Part shown: positions 1 to 7,763 of the stretch, in pieces
Position numbering within the stretch: position 1 is the first letter of the stretch
Layout: every line of letters begins with the position of its first letter
NCBI GenBank assembly: GCA_018110855.1
Contig: JAGBFZ010000420.1
Location: 1 to 12,080, forward strand
Origin: Oscillospiraceae bacterium
GTDB taxonomy: Bacteria > Bacillota > Clostridia > Oscillospirales > Ruminococcaceae
Length of the DNA stretch: 12,080 nt
Direction: 5' to 3'
Made by a program: the position numbers and the translations under genes
The notes under the pieces: generated by a model
The model's database searches: none
What the model was told of the DNA's origin: nothing
What the model saw: the letters and a program-made list of their open reading frames with translations, nothing else

Positions 1-1268
1 ATATATCTTCTCAAAGGATATTCGCCGTCATGAGCCTCCCCGCAGAAGGAAACAGACATATTTCCCGCTCTCATAATGCGGTCAACTCCCGCCCTCACGA
101 GAATATCCGTCAGAAGCTCTCTTTTTTCAGCGGAGCAGATAAGCCCCGCCGTCTGCAAATATCCCTTAGCTTTGCGAAGCACTGCCATTATCTCATTATG
201 AGGAAGCCTTTTAACAAGGCAGTTCCCGTACATATAGGAAAGCTGTAAGCTGCTGTCGGTGCAGGCAGTCAGACTGCACCTCTCACCCTGAAAATATTCC
301 CTGTCCGCATTTTTGCAGCCGATATGCCCCTCAAGCCGCTCCGTATATCTTCGCAAAGTCATTTCGGCAATCGCACCCGTCTCGGTTATGGGCGTTTTCC
401 TTTCCGCAGCCTCCAGATAGGGCAGGAATTCACGGCAGAAGGCTCTTATGTCATCCATATCGTCTGTGTCAATAAATATGACCTGACATGAGCTGCACAG
501 AAGCTGCCTTGTCCCAATAATATGCTCCGCAAGGGCTGATAACTCGACATCCTTGTTTTCATATCCCGAAATATAGGCAAAGCCCAGCTTGTGACCCCAT
601 TCAATTATTTTAACCCCCGCAGGAGCAAGAGAGCGCACAGCCTTTACCGCCTCATCCCCACCCCATACTGCAATGCCGTCCGATATCTCAGCCATTTTTC
701 TCATTGCGGAAATATCCGAGGAGGGCGTATCAAAAACGTATATGAACGGTGCAAGGGAAGGCTCAAGCTCAATAAGTCTTAAAAGGATCTCTATGGTCAG
801 TCCCTTGTCCGCCTGAGGGAGCTTTAATATATTCACATTTCCCGTCAGCAGTCCTTCCATAACGCTCAGTACAGGAAGTCCGTCCATATTCCCTGCGGCA
901 ATGTGAAAGAGTGTTCCCAAAGGCATGAGCTTAACGATTGCCTTTGAAATGCCGTAAGGGGGATATATCTGCCGTTCCCCCGAAAAGCTCTCTCCAAGCT
1001 CCTCATTCAAGCGGAACCTGATATTCTCTCCGTTCAGAAAATCAGCCGCAAGCCTTATGTATCCATGGGGCATATCATGAATAAATCCCCCAATGATATC
1101 ATCAAACTCTCCCGCCGCCATCTTCTTTCCCAGCGAATCGGCAGCATGAATAACAGCCTCAGTGTCAAGGGAAAGCCTCATTCGGGTGTCGTTTATCTCA
1201 GCTTCAAGTCTGTCGAGAATAACATTCTGCTCCGATGGAGAATAGATCTTCCCGTTTGCAAGGATCAT
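1..1268 (-). CDS. luxC-like: LuxC-type acyl-CoA/acyl-protein reductase, partial (C-terminal end off the left edge)
   Basis: The gene enters from the left edge and is open for 422 codons to an ATG at 1268, with no stop inside the window. I translated it by hand. LuxC-family reductases (aldehyde dehydrogenase fold) reduce an activated acyl group to the aldehyde with NADPH. Seen: a glycine-rich GTLFHIAAGN segment (residues 118-127) with a following SVMEGLLTGN (135-144) and ILKLP, as in the nucleotide-binding half. RQLLCSSCQ (254-262) follows, where C258 fits the catalytic cysteine of the CSSPQ motif of the luminous-bacteria enzymes (family knowledge, alignment inferred). HDGEYPLRRY lies at the cut end, close to the usual C-terminus, so only a short tail should be missing. 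The start overlaps the luxE-like stop as ATGA, indicating translational coupling. The substrate is unknown, and no luciferase genes are visible. Confidence 0.88.
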   Translation of the reverse strand, partial: MILANGKIYSPSEQNVILDRLEAEINDTRMRLSLDTEAVIHAADSLGKKMAAGEFDDIIGGFIHDMPHGYIRLAADFLNGENIRFRLNEELGESFSGERQIYPPYGISKAIVKLMPLGTLFHIAAGNMDGLPVLSVMEGLLTGNVNILKLPQADKGLTIEILLRLIELEPSLAPFIYVFDTPSSDISAMRKMAEISDGIAVWGGDEAVKAVRSLAPAGVKIIEWGHKLGFAYISGYENKDVELSALAEHIIGTRQLLCSSCQVIFIDTDDMDDIRAFCREFLPYLEAAERKTPITETGAIAEMTLRRYTERLEGHIGCKNADREYFQGERCSLTACTDSSLQLSYMYGNCLVKRLPHNEIMAVLRKAKGYLQTAGLICSAEKRELLTDILVRAGVDRIMRAGNMSVSFCGEAHDGEYPLRRY

Positions 1269-2401
1269 TTCATCGCCTCCCCGTTGTAAGTCTCCGACAG
1301 AATATCCGCCGCCCCTGCCGCACAGGTCTTTATATCCCTAAGCCCTACCCTGCCTATAATCTCAAGATAAGGTGAAGCAATACCGCAGCCGCATTCATTC
1401 CCATCATGAAGAACACCTAAATCATCGGTCATAATGCTTAAAACAGGCGTTGCCTTTATCATGGGGGTAATGAGATTCACAAGTCCCGTCTGTCCCATGG
1501 GAACAGGCTCAAGAGTATGAACGTCACGGATAATAATACGGCTGTATACAGGAATATGAAAATGATGATTTTTGCAGTCGCAGTATAATATAGGGTGCTC
1601 TGCCGCACCAAACGATTCCATGATACATTCCTCATCAAGCCCCATCGTCCTCTTTGCAAGGGAATAAAGCTCTCCCTTATCTGCCTGCTCCCTGTAAAAC
1701 TGCTTCCAGCCCCCGCCAAGCATAATCATAGAGCCTTTGGGCAGCTTTACGGAAATGCCCCGTTCCTCCATAAGCTTCATCACAAAAAAGGTGTAGGAGG
1801 GAAAGCCGATAAACCTAAGAGGAAAGGGTGAGCTGCTGTGCTTAACGACAGCATTGATTATCCCGTCAAGATCGGGGATATATTTACCGTCCTTGAATTT
1901 CAGCGCAAAGGTCCTGTTCAGAGCAGGAGAAAAAAGAGTGAAGCCGTAAGCGGTCTTTGCCACAGCGGTTTTGTTGCTTTTGTGAGGACGATACCCCAGA
2001 ACAACATAATTGCACGGAACAGGAGATAAAAGCTTATTCCGTCCTGCAACGGTCAGCACCATGTCAAGTCCGCAGAGAAGCCCCTCAAGCTCAAAGCCTA
2101 TATCGCTGTATGAGCCGCTTGTTCCCGAAGATGTGGCATGAATGAGCATTTTCCTTCGGGGCATGGAATATATCCTGTGCCTTTTGAAAAACAGGGTGGG
2201 GATAAAGGGCAGCCTTTCAATGTCCCCGTATTCCCTAAGATCATCGGGTGAAAAGCCTGCGCCGTCAAGGATCTTCCTGTATTCGGGACAGTTATTATAC
2301 TGAAATTCGCAGTTTTCTTTAACTGCTTTAAGAAAAAGCTCATTAGTGCCAATTGTATCAAAGGGGTCTTTTGTTTTGAATAATTTTCGTGTGTATCTCA
2401 T
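1265..2401 (-). CDS. luxE-like: LuxE-type acyl-protein synthetase (acyl-AMP ligase)
   Basis: This 378-residue protein is full length for the LuxE family, which adenylates a carboxylic acid and then holds the acyl group on a cysteine for transfer to LuxC. Seen: an adenylate-forming phosphate loop TSSGTSG at 90-96, LGGGWK at 228-233, and FGAAEHP (264-270) where adenylating enzymes have their A5-like motif. A TDDLG segment lies at 326-330, with a late IGRVGLRDIKTCA stretch ending the core. C360 in that stretch sits where family members carry the acyl-accepting cysteine (inferred by position). A CDC and a CGC cluster are additional cysteine pairs. The gene follows the 700-residue protein by 15 bases with only a weak GGGA ribosome site, and overlaps the reductase start by ATGA, so the three are almost certainly co-translated. 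Paired with LuxC it should make an aldehyde from a free acid. Acid chain length cannot be read from sequence. Confidence 0.9.
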   Translation of the reverse strand: MRYTRKLFKTKDPFDTIGTNELFLKAVKENCEFQYNNCPEYRKILDGAGFSPDDLREYGDIERLPFIPTLFFKRHRIYSMPRRKMLIHATSSGTSGSYSDIGFELEGLLCGLDMVLTVAGRNKLLSPVPCNYVVLGYRPHKSNKTAVAKTAYGFTLFSPALNRTFALKFKDGKYIPDLDGIINAVVKHSSSPFPLRFIGFPSYTFFVMKLMEERGISVKLPKGSMIMLGGGWKQFYREQADKGELYSLAKRTMGLDEECIMESFGAAEHPILYCDCKNHHFHIPVYSRIIIRDVHTLEPVPMGQTGLVNLITPMIKATPVLSIMTDDLGVLHDGNECGCGIASPYLEIIGRVGLRDIKTCAAGAADILSETYNGEAMK

Positions 2402-2416
2402 GTCATTTTCCCGATA

Positions 2417-4519
2417 TTACTTTTTAAATCTTTTCTCCGCAAGCTCAATAAACTGCTTTCGGGTAAGTCCCCCGAATTTTTCCGCAAACTCGTCGCAGGC
2501 AGTTTCGGGAGAAAAGCCGAAATATTCGCACAGCAGCTTTTTAATAATGTCATTATTGGATCCCCTTCGCGGAATTTCCCCCGCCATGCCGCAATTATTT
2601 TCAAGACTTATCCCAAGAGCGACCCCGTATGCCATGGAAACGGTATGGTTCAGTGCGTTAAAGCTGAGATGGGTCTGCCCCTTTCTGCCATTGCAGGAAA
2701 AATGCCATTCGTCCTCCCGAAAGGTGTGCATAGCAAGTCCCCACGCAATAGTTCTGAGCTTTTCGTTTATGCCGAAGCCAAGGTCAATATCGCTCTCCTC
2801 AAGCTTCTTTGAGCATACAATGGGATAGGTCTGCCAGAGAATGTCGTTATCCTGCGCTATCTTAGCGTCAAGGAGCGGAATATCCCGAAGCTGCTCTGCA
2901 GTCATATTCGAATCATCCGTAACTATCGCATACTGACGGTATATAATAGGCTGAGTCATCAGATGCCGCAGCGGATGATCGTGGGGCAGCTCGTCCCATT
3001 TTTCCAGCTGCCGCACCTTGCAGAGAATAAGAGCGTATGTATACAGAGTAGGAGAGATCTGCTGCCTGAAAATATCCCCTGCGGTAAATTTCACAGTCAC
3101 ACGCTTTTTGTTTCTGAAATTCTCAAGAGTTTTTTCATATTCCTCGGGACATGAAGCAATGTATTTTTCCGTATAAGCATAAAAATCCTCGGCGGAAAAC
3201 AACCGCTCCCACGGAGGAAGAGGAAGTAACTGATCGTTGCTGCTGTTAAAGGAGCTGACCCTGCCCTTCTCCGAATTAATAACGACATACAGCTGACCCT
3301 GCATATATGAAGGCGTAAGGAGCAGAGAGGGAGTAAGCTTCTGCTCCCGCCCTCTGGCAGTCTTAGGAAGAATAAGCTGCCTGCCGTCAGTGGGAACGTC
3401 CATATCCGCCTCATGATAAAGCCTGTAGCCATTATCGCCTGCAAGCTCCTCAAATATCACCTTTTTAACAATATCCCCCTCAAAGAATATCTCCGTCCGC
3501 TTTCTGAGAGCATGGGTGACGGAATACATAACCACCCTGTCCCAATTATTGTCAAGGGGCGAAAGCCCGTAATAATACCTCATTCTGTCATCAAGCTCAA
3601 TAATATGCACGCCGTCTGTGAAATACTGCTCCGCCTTTGATCCCGAGGGCTTTTTCCTTGGCTCCGCACGCTCTGCCTTTCCCCTTATGGCAGCTTCGGG
3701 GGATATTTCTGCGGCGATTTTCTGCCCAAATATATTTTCGATTGCCGAGTAGTTTATCCCGTATTTTCCCCGCCATAAATGAAGCGGATAATAAATATCC
3801 GTCTCGTAAACGAACTGCCGCTCATTGCAGGGAACAAAGCCGCTTGCATAGCTTTTGTATTCGGGAGTGTCAAAAACACCGCAGGAGGACAAAACTCCCA
3901 GAACGGAATATGCGTCGGCGGCAGTCATATCAAGGCTTTTCTCCGCAGCAATAAGCTTCAGAAGGGCATTTACCTTGTTAGCGGAGGATATCTCTCCCGC
4001 AAGTCCGAAAATGCGGTTTATTATGCGGATATCCTCATCACAGTGCTCCGCCTCGGGCAGCTTTTCAAATTCCCGAAGATCGTTTAATACATAGCCTGCG
4101 CAGCAGATGTCCATAAAATCCTTTCGCGGATCTAACCTGTTAATGCAGTATTTCTCCATATCGAGACAGCTCAGATCATCGTTACGGAAATCCCCTCCGC
4201 ATACAGCGCAGCTGTATGCCCCGTGATATTCACGGAAAGACTCGGCTTTATGAACGGGCAAAGCCTTCGCCCAGATAAGGCTTGAAAGAGCAGTCCTGTA
4301 ACGGCGTTCCTTTGATGATATGCTGTAAAGAAAGCCCTTCACAGCCTTTTCTGCGGATATTTTTTCTGCAGCAGCCTTTATCTGACGGATAAGCTCATCA
4401 TGAGAAACAGGCTCATGAACCGTCAGCACGCCCTTTTCAATGCAATAAGCCCTTTCCTCACCGGAAAGCTCACCCCTGCGTGATCTTGCAAGTATTTTCA
4501 GTGCTTTGCTGTCAACCAT
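2417..4519 (-). CDS. Conserved-looking protein of unknown function, 700 residues, in the luxE/luxC-like operon
   Basis: I do not recognise this family. It is a soluble protein with no signal peptide and no membrane segment. The N-terminal part (1 to about 275) is mostly helical in character and carries a cysteine cluster: C104-x2-C107, then C118, C125, C139 and C140, which could hold a metal. A charged, low-complexity linker (about 278-298, rich in K, R, E, A) separates it from a C-terminal half (about 300-700) rich in aromatic and charged residues, with a histidine patch HDHPLRH at 513-519. This looks like two domains. The ATG at 4519 is preceded by a GGGGGT ribosome site at proper distance, and a promoter lies 30 bases upstream. 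It is the first gene of the unit with the LuxE- and LuxC-like enzymes, so it may supply, carry or use the acyl substrate; that is only context. An independent role cannot be excluded. Confidence 0.85.
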   Translation of the reverse strand: MVDSKALKILARSRRGELSGEERAYCIEKGVLTVHEPVSHDELIRQIKAAAEKISAEKAVKGFLYSISSKERRYRTALSSLIWAKALPVHKAESFREYHGAYSCAVCGGDFRNDDLSCLDMEKYCINRLDPRKDFMDICCAGYVLNDLREFEKLPEAEHCDEDIRIINRIFGLAGEISSANKVNALLKLIAAEKSLDMTAADAYSVLGVLSSCGVFDTPEYKSYASGFVPCNERQFVYETDIYYPLHLWRGKYGINYSAIENIFGQKIAAEISPEAAIRGKAERAEPRKKPSGSKAEQYFTDGVHIIELDDRMRYYYGLSPLDNNWDRVVMYSVTHALRKRTEIFFEGDIVKKVIFEELAGDNGYRLYHEADMDVPTDGRQLILPKTARGREQKLTPSLLLTPSYMQGQLYVVINSEKGRVSSFNSSNDQLLPLPPWERLFSAEDFYAYTEKYIASCPEEYEKTLENFRNKKRVTVKFTAGDIFRQQISPTLYTYALILCKVRQLEKWDELPHDHPLRHLMTQPIIYRQYAIVTDDSNMTAEQLRDIPLLDAKIAQDNDILWQTYPIVCSKKLEESDIDLGFGINEKLRTIAWGLAMHTFREDEWHFSCNGRKGQTHLSFNALNHTVSMAYGVALGISLENNCGMAGEIPRRGSNNDIIKKLLCEYFGFSPETACDEFAEKFGGLTRKQFIELAEKRFKK

Positions 4520-4548
4520 AATATACCCCCGAAAAATTTGTTAATATA

Positions 4549-4577
4549 AGTATATCATAAAACCGTTCCCCGTTCAA
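4549..4577 (-). promoter_or_regulatory. Sigma-70 type promoter for the unknown protein - luxE - luxC unit
   Basis: On the minus strand a -35 box TTGAAC (4572-4577) and a -10 box TATACT (4549-4554) are 17 bases apart. TG one base before the -10 makes it an extended -10. The start codon lies about 30 bases downstream, giving a short leader with GGGGGT as ribosome site. Confidence 0.75.
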
Positions 4578-4582
4578 TAAAA

Positions 4583-4632
4583 TTTTCCAATATAACACAA
4601 AATTGCCCGAGCTCAAAAAGATCTTTGGAAAA
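4583..4632. promoter_or_regulatory. Dyad between divergent promoters, possible shared operator
   Basis: TTTTCCAA (4583-4590) and TTGGAAAA (4625-4632) are perfect inverted 8-mers lying between the two divergent -35 boxes. A GAGCTC palindrome (4609-4614) sits near the centre. The position would suit a regulator controlling both directions, but the arms are A/T rich and could be chance. Confidence 0.3.
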
Positions 4633-4648
4633 AATTTATCCAAAACAC

Positions 4649-4676
4649 TTGAAAACCGCCGAAAGAATGTTATAAT
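4649..4676 (+). promoter_or_regulatory. Sigma-70 type promoter for the phosphotransferase gene
   Basis: TTGAAA (4649-4654) and TATAAT (4671-4676) are separated by 16 bases, with TG one base before the -10 box. Transcription would begin near 4683, leaving a leader of about 58 bases before the ATG at 4741. Confidence 0.78.
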
Positions 4677-4740
4677 TACAATTAACAAAGACGATCTTCT
4701 CCTATCGGAAGGAGCATGAAGTAACAGAAAGGGAAAAAAC

Positions 4741-5694
4741 ATGGGAACAACAAAAAATATCCAAAGCCGTGAAGCACTTGAAAAAATAATCAGAAACGCA
4801 TTTCCCCAACGGAAAATGACAGCATATGAGGAGCTGTCCGAAGGGCTTTGCAATATAGCCTACCGAATAGAGTTTTCCGACGGTGAAAAAAGCATACTTA
4901 AAATTGCGCCCGAGCACAGCAGCACGCTGCTCAGAAACGAAAAATGCCTTATGAACGCAGAGGTAAACGCCATGAAGCTGGCGGAAAAGCTCCGAAGCGT
5001 AAAGACTGCCAAGGTTCAGTATTACGATACAAGCAAAACGCTCTGTACGGGAGATTATTTCATAATGGAGCATCTGGAGGGGGAAAGCCTTTTTGCCTTG
5101 CAGAACAGTTTAAGCGAGACGGAAAAAGATGAAATGTATTCCGAGATAGGCAGTATCGTCAGGGATATCGCCCGGATAAAGGGAGACCGCTTCGGTCAGC
5201 TTTATGACGGAGCAGACGGCTTTGAGAAGCTCTATGATCTTATTGAGATGCTGATACGGAATGTCCTTGCCGACGCAGCCCAAAAGCAGATCATGATCGG
5301 CGTTTCTCCCGAGGAGATACTTTCCCTGCTTTCCGCTCACAAGGACGCTTTTGAAAATGTGTCTCCTGTGCTGGTCCATTACGACCTGTGGGAAGGAAAT
5401 GTATTTGTGAAAAACGGTCATGTCTGCGCCCTTATCGACTGGGAAAGAGCCTTATGGGGAGATGTGCTTATGGAGGACCGATTCCGCAGGCACAGCGTAA
5501 ATGACGCATTTCTGCGCGGCTTTGGACAGACAGCATTTACCTTGCCCGAGCGAACAAGGATACTCTGGTATGATATTGTCCTTTATCTCACCATGATGAC
5601 TGAGGGCAGCTTCCGTGAATATCCCGATGACAGTCAGTACCGCTGGATAAAACCATTTTTTGACAAATCATGGAAAGAACTTGGATCAATATAA
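4741..5694 (+). CDS. APH/choline-kinase family phosphotransferase
   Basis: This 317-residue protein has the kinase-like fold of aminoglycoside/choline phosphotransferases, which move the ATP gamma-phosphate to a small-molecule hydroxyl. Seen: an N-lobe lysine in SILKIAP (K54), a hinge segment GDYFIMEHLEGESL (104-117), the catalytic loop HYDLWEGN with H213, D215 and N220, and the metal-binding LIDWERA with D233. The length is normal for the superfamily. A GAAAGGG ribosome site lies 7 bases before the ATG. It stands alone between its own promoter and a strong terminator, and diverges from the luxE/luxC-like unit. The substrate cannot be read from the motifs. Candidates are choline/ethanolamine, a sugar or nucleoside, or an antibiotic. 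Nothing here identifies it as a resistance gene, and chromosomal relatives often are not. Confidence 0.85.
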   Translation: MGTTKNIQSREALEKIIRNAFPQRKMTAYEELSEGLCNIAYRIEFSDGEKSILKIAPEHSSTLLRNEKCLMNAEVNAMKLAEKLRSVKTAKVQYYDTSKTLCTGDYFIMEHLEGESLFALQNSLSETEKDEMYSEIGSIVRDIARIKGDRFGQLYDGADGFEKLYDLIEMLIRNVLADAAQKQIMIGVSPEEILSLLSAHKDAFENVSPVLVHYDLWEGNVFVKNGHVCALIDWERALWGDVLMEDRFRRHSVNDAFLRGFGQTAFTLPERTRILWYDIVLYLTMMTEGSFREYPDDSQYRWIKPFFDKSWKELGSI

Positions 5695-5700
5695 AGATCA

Positions 5701-5747
5701 AGCCGATATCCGCAATAAAAGCAGCGGATATCGGCTGATATTTTTAT
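5701..5747 (+). terminator. Intrinsic terminator between convergent genes
   Basis: A perfect 13-bp stem (5701-5713 with 5724-5736) around a 10-base loop is followed by GATATTTTTATT, so it ends the rightward phosphotransferase transcript. It starts 6 bases after that stop codon. The leftward SPFH transcript reads into the same stem just after its stop at 5744, but the following bases are less T-rich, so termination in that direction is likely weaker. Confidence 0.85.
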
Positions 5748-6655
5748 TCAGCGTCCTCAGCGGGTTCTTCCGAAATTTCAGGCTTAGCCGCAGGAGCAGT
5801 CACAGGGGGCGCAGATGCCGATGTGCTGTCCTTTGACTCCATCTGCTTGATGATATCGGAAATATCAATGAGCATGGAGCTGCTGTCTCCGCCTGCAACG
5901 GCAGGGAGCTTGCCGTCCCACTTGTCTATGTATTCCATAGCGATCATCTGAGGAGTGATCTGCTCGGATTTCAGACGGTATGCCTCTGCTTCGGCTTCTG
6001 CCTTGGCAACGGTCTGCTCCGCCTCCACCTTTATCCTCTGGAGATCCTGCTCTGCCTTGAGAGCATTCTGCTGAGCAGTCTGCTTTGCCTCGATGGCAGC
6101 GTTGTATTCGGCAGTGAACTCAAAGGAGATGATGTTGAAGATCTGAAGCTCCAGACCATAGCCGCTGATTTTTTCATTCAGAAGCTCCTTCATCTGATCG
6201 CTGATTATCTGGCGGTCAGTGATAAGCTGCTCAGCGGTGTATTTGGCGGTAACAGCCTTTACGCACTCCTGGATAGCAGGGTTTATGATGACCGATTCAT
6301 AGGAGGGACCTACCTCCTTGTATATCTTCGCAGAAGCCTCGTTTCTCACACGATAGTTGAGGGCAATGGTGCTGGAGACCGTCTGGAGATCCTTAGAAGC
6401 GGAGGAGCAGTCCACCTCAGCCTTCAGCACACGGTTATCTATCTGTATCACCTGCTGGATAAAGGGTATCTTTACATGAAGTCCCTCGCCAAGCACAACG
6501 GGGGATACCTCTCCGAAGGTAAGCACAACGCCCGAATGACCTGCGTCAACAGTTGTAAAAGCGCTCAGTCCCACGATGACAACAGCCACCGCAGCAATAA
6601 TGCCGCCTACAAGTTTTCCGGTTTTTCTTTTTGTAACGTCAATTGTTTCAGCCAT
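5744..6655 (-). CDS. SPFH/prohibitin-family membrane protein
   Basis: This 303-residue protein has the layout of prohibitin/HflK/HflC-type proteins. A short charged N-terminus precedes one membrane helix (about 14-36). The SPFH domain follows, with AGHSGVVLTFGEV (38-50), EGLHVKIPF (57-65) and an IDNR segment (72-75), to about residue 180. Next comes an alanine/glutamate/lysine coiled coil (about 182-232) and a flexible Ala/Pro/Ser tail with an acidic end (277-303). Such proteins form large membrane-bound rings or scaffolds and often control proteases or membrane microdomains; the partner here is not known. The ATG is preceded by GGAAAGGAGT, with an unusually long gap of about 11 bases. It is the last gene of the minus-strand run and directly follows a 55-residue membrane peptide that may be a partner. 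Confidence 0.9.
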   Translation of the reverse strand: MAETIDVTKRKTGKLVGGIIAAVAVVIVGLSAFTTVDAGHSGVVLTFGEVSPVVLGEGLHVKIPFIQQVIQIDNRVLKAEVDCSSASKDLQTVSSTIALNYRVRNEASAKIYKEVGPSYESVIINPAIQECVKAVTAKYTAEQLITDRQIISDQMKELLNEKISGYGLELQIFNIISFEFTAEYNAAIEAKQTAQQNALKAEQDLQRIKVEAEQTVAKAEAEAEAYRLKSEQITPQMIAMEYIDKWDGKLPAVAGGDSSSMLIDISDIIKQMESKDSTSASAPPVTAPAAKPEISEEPAEDAE

Positions 6656-6680
6656 AGCCTATGGTACTCCTTTCCAAAGC

Positions 6681-6848
6681 TCAGAAAGGCAGCTCATCGC
6701 TGTCGTTAAAGCTGATGCAGCGCTTAGCTTCCTTGCTTCCCAGCGCAAGCTGAACGATCATAAGTACCACATTTGCGATCGTAAGGCAGAATGTGACGAT
6801 AAGAATGATCTCTCTTGCGATTGTAATGCCCTTGTTAGCTCTTCCCAT
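6681..6848 (-). CDS. Small single-pass membrane protein, 55 residues
   Basis: The protein begins MGRANKG, has one hydrophobic helix (about 12-36) and a short polar tail ending DSDELPF. I know no family for it. The start is set by a near-perfect GGAGGT ribosome site at 6856-6861, 7 bases before the ATG at 6848. An alternative TTG five codons upstream overlaps that ribosome site and should not be used. Positive residues before the helix suggest the N-terminus stays inside. It sits 23 bases after ricT and 25 bases before the SPFH gene, so it is probably co-transcribed with both. A role as a small subunit or regulator of the SPFH protein is an inference from position. Confidence 0.7.
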   Translation of the reverse strand: MGRANKGITIAREIILIVTFCLTIANVVLMIVQLALGSKEAKRCISFNDSDELPF

Positions 6849-6855
6849 AGTAAAT

Positions 6856-6861
6856 ACCTCC
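6856..6861 (-). promoter_or_regulatory. Ribosome binding site that fixes the small membrane gene start
   Basis: GGAGGT on the minus strand lies 7 bases before ATG 6848. It overlaps the upstream TTG candidate, which rules out the longer reading. Confidence 0.8.
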
Positions 6862-6871
6862 AAAAAATAAA

Positions 6872-7738
6872 TTATTTATCCTCAAGCTGCTTTAAAGCAC
6901 GCATTTCGTCCCTGTCCATGCGCACCCTGCCGTCCTTGATAACAGTAACGTCATCCTTGCTCAGCACCACAGCGGGATCATCGGATTTTTCGGGCTTTAC
7001 CCGAAGCTTGCCCGTCAGGAGATTGACCTCTTCAACATAGCCCTTGAACTCGGGGGTCTTGACATATGCACCCACCTTGGGAGTTGACTTGAAAGCCTCC
7101 TCATAGAAATCCTGCTCGTATTTCAGGCAGCACATGAGCCTGCCGCAGGTTCCCGATATCTTGGTGGGATTGAGAGAAAGCCCCTGCTCCTTTGCCATTT
7201 TGATGGATACGGGCTGAAATTCTCCCAGAAAGGTCTTGCAGCAGAAGGCTCTGCCGCACACGCCTATACCGCCCAGCATTTTAGCCTCGTCCCTGACGCC
7301 TATCTGTCTCAGCTCTATCCTTGTGCGGAAAACCGCCGCAAGGTCCTTTACAAGCTCTCTGAAATCCACACGGTTCTCCGCAGTGAAATAGAAGAGGAGC
7401 TTGTTGTTGTCGAAGGTACATTCCACATCCACAAGCTTCATATCCAGCTTGTGAGCTGCAATTTTTTCCTGACAGATACGGGCGGCATTTTCTTCCTTAG
7501 CCCTGTTCTGTTCAACTATCTTTAGATCCTTTTCCGTCGCAGGACGGATTATGGGCTTCAGGGGAGCGACGATCTTATCGTCCTCAACATTGCGGCTGCC
7601 CATTACCACAGTGCCGCATTCCACGCCTCTTGCGGTCTCGACAATGACCTTGTCGCCCGCATTGAGCTTTGCGCCGTTGGGGGAGAAGTAATACATCTTC
7701 CCCGATTCCTTAAATCTTACTCCGATTATTTCTATCAT
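6872..7738 (-). CDS. ricT: RicT/YaaT, PSP1-domain regulator protein
   Basis: This 288-residue protein is close to Bacillus YaaT (about 275). In Bacillus RicT joins RicA and RicF in a complex that binds iron-sulfur clusters and promotes RNase Y-dependent mRNA maturation. Seen: an N-terminal beta-rich part starting MIEIIGVRFK, a charged helix (about 66-98), and the PSP1 core with two repeated cysteine signatures, CGRAFCC (161-167) and CGRLMCC (198-204). These give the six cysteines expected in the family. The frame stays open for 52 codons further upstream to about 7894, but that would run into holB, and MIEIIGV is the normal family start. The ribosome site GAAAGGGA is about 13 bases away, which is long. 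It follows holB by 25 bases, as in other Firmicutes. No ricA or ricF is seen in the window. Confidence 0.93.
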   Translation of the reverse strand: MIEIIGVRFKESGKMYYFSPNGAKLNAGDKVIVETARGVECGTVVMGSRNVEDDKIVAPLKPIIRPATEKDLKIVEQNRAKEENAARICQEKIAAHKLDMKLVDVECTFDNNKLLFYFTAENRVDFRELVKDLAAVFRTRIELRQIGVRDEAKMLGGIGVCGRAFCCKTFLGEFQPVSIKMAKEQGLSLNPTKISGTCGRLMCCLKYEQDFYEEAFKSTPKVGAYVKTPEFKGYVEEVNLLTGKLRVKPEKSDDPAVVLSKDDVTVIKDGRVRMDRDEMRALKQLEDK

Positions 7739-7763
7739 TATTTTTACAAATTCCCTTTCAGTT

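Noticed and set aside
30..248. A short plus-strand reading frame
   Set aside because: It lies opposite the LuxC-like gene, has no ribosome site and no recognisable motif. The same holds for the other plus-strand frames across 591-4094.
1..4519. A bioluminescence (lux) operon
   Set aside because: Only LuxE- and LuxC-like enzymes are present; no luciferase or LuxD thioesterase is visible, and LuxE/LuxC relatives are common in non-luminous bacteria.
4707..4724. Two-codon ORF (ATG AAG TAA) after GGAAGGAG, before the phosphotransferase
   Set aside because: The ribosome site is one base from the ATG, too close to work. It may be part of a small 5-bp leader hairpin, but that is weak.
4741..5694. 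Antibiotic resistance gene
   Set aside because: The kinase motifs are general to the APH/choline-kinase superfamily, and no mobile element or resistance context is seen.
6849..6863. Upstream TTG start for the small membrane protein
   Set aside because: It overlaps the GGAGGT site that serves the ATG at 6848.
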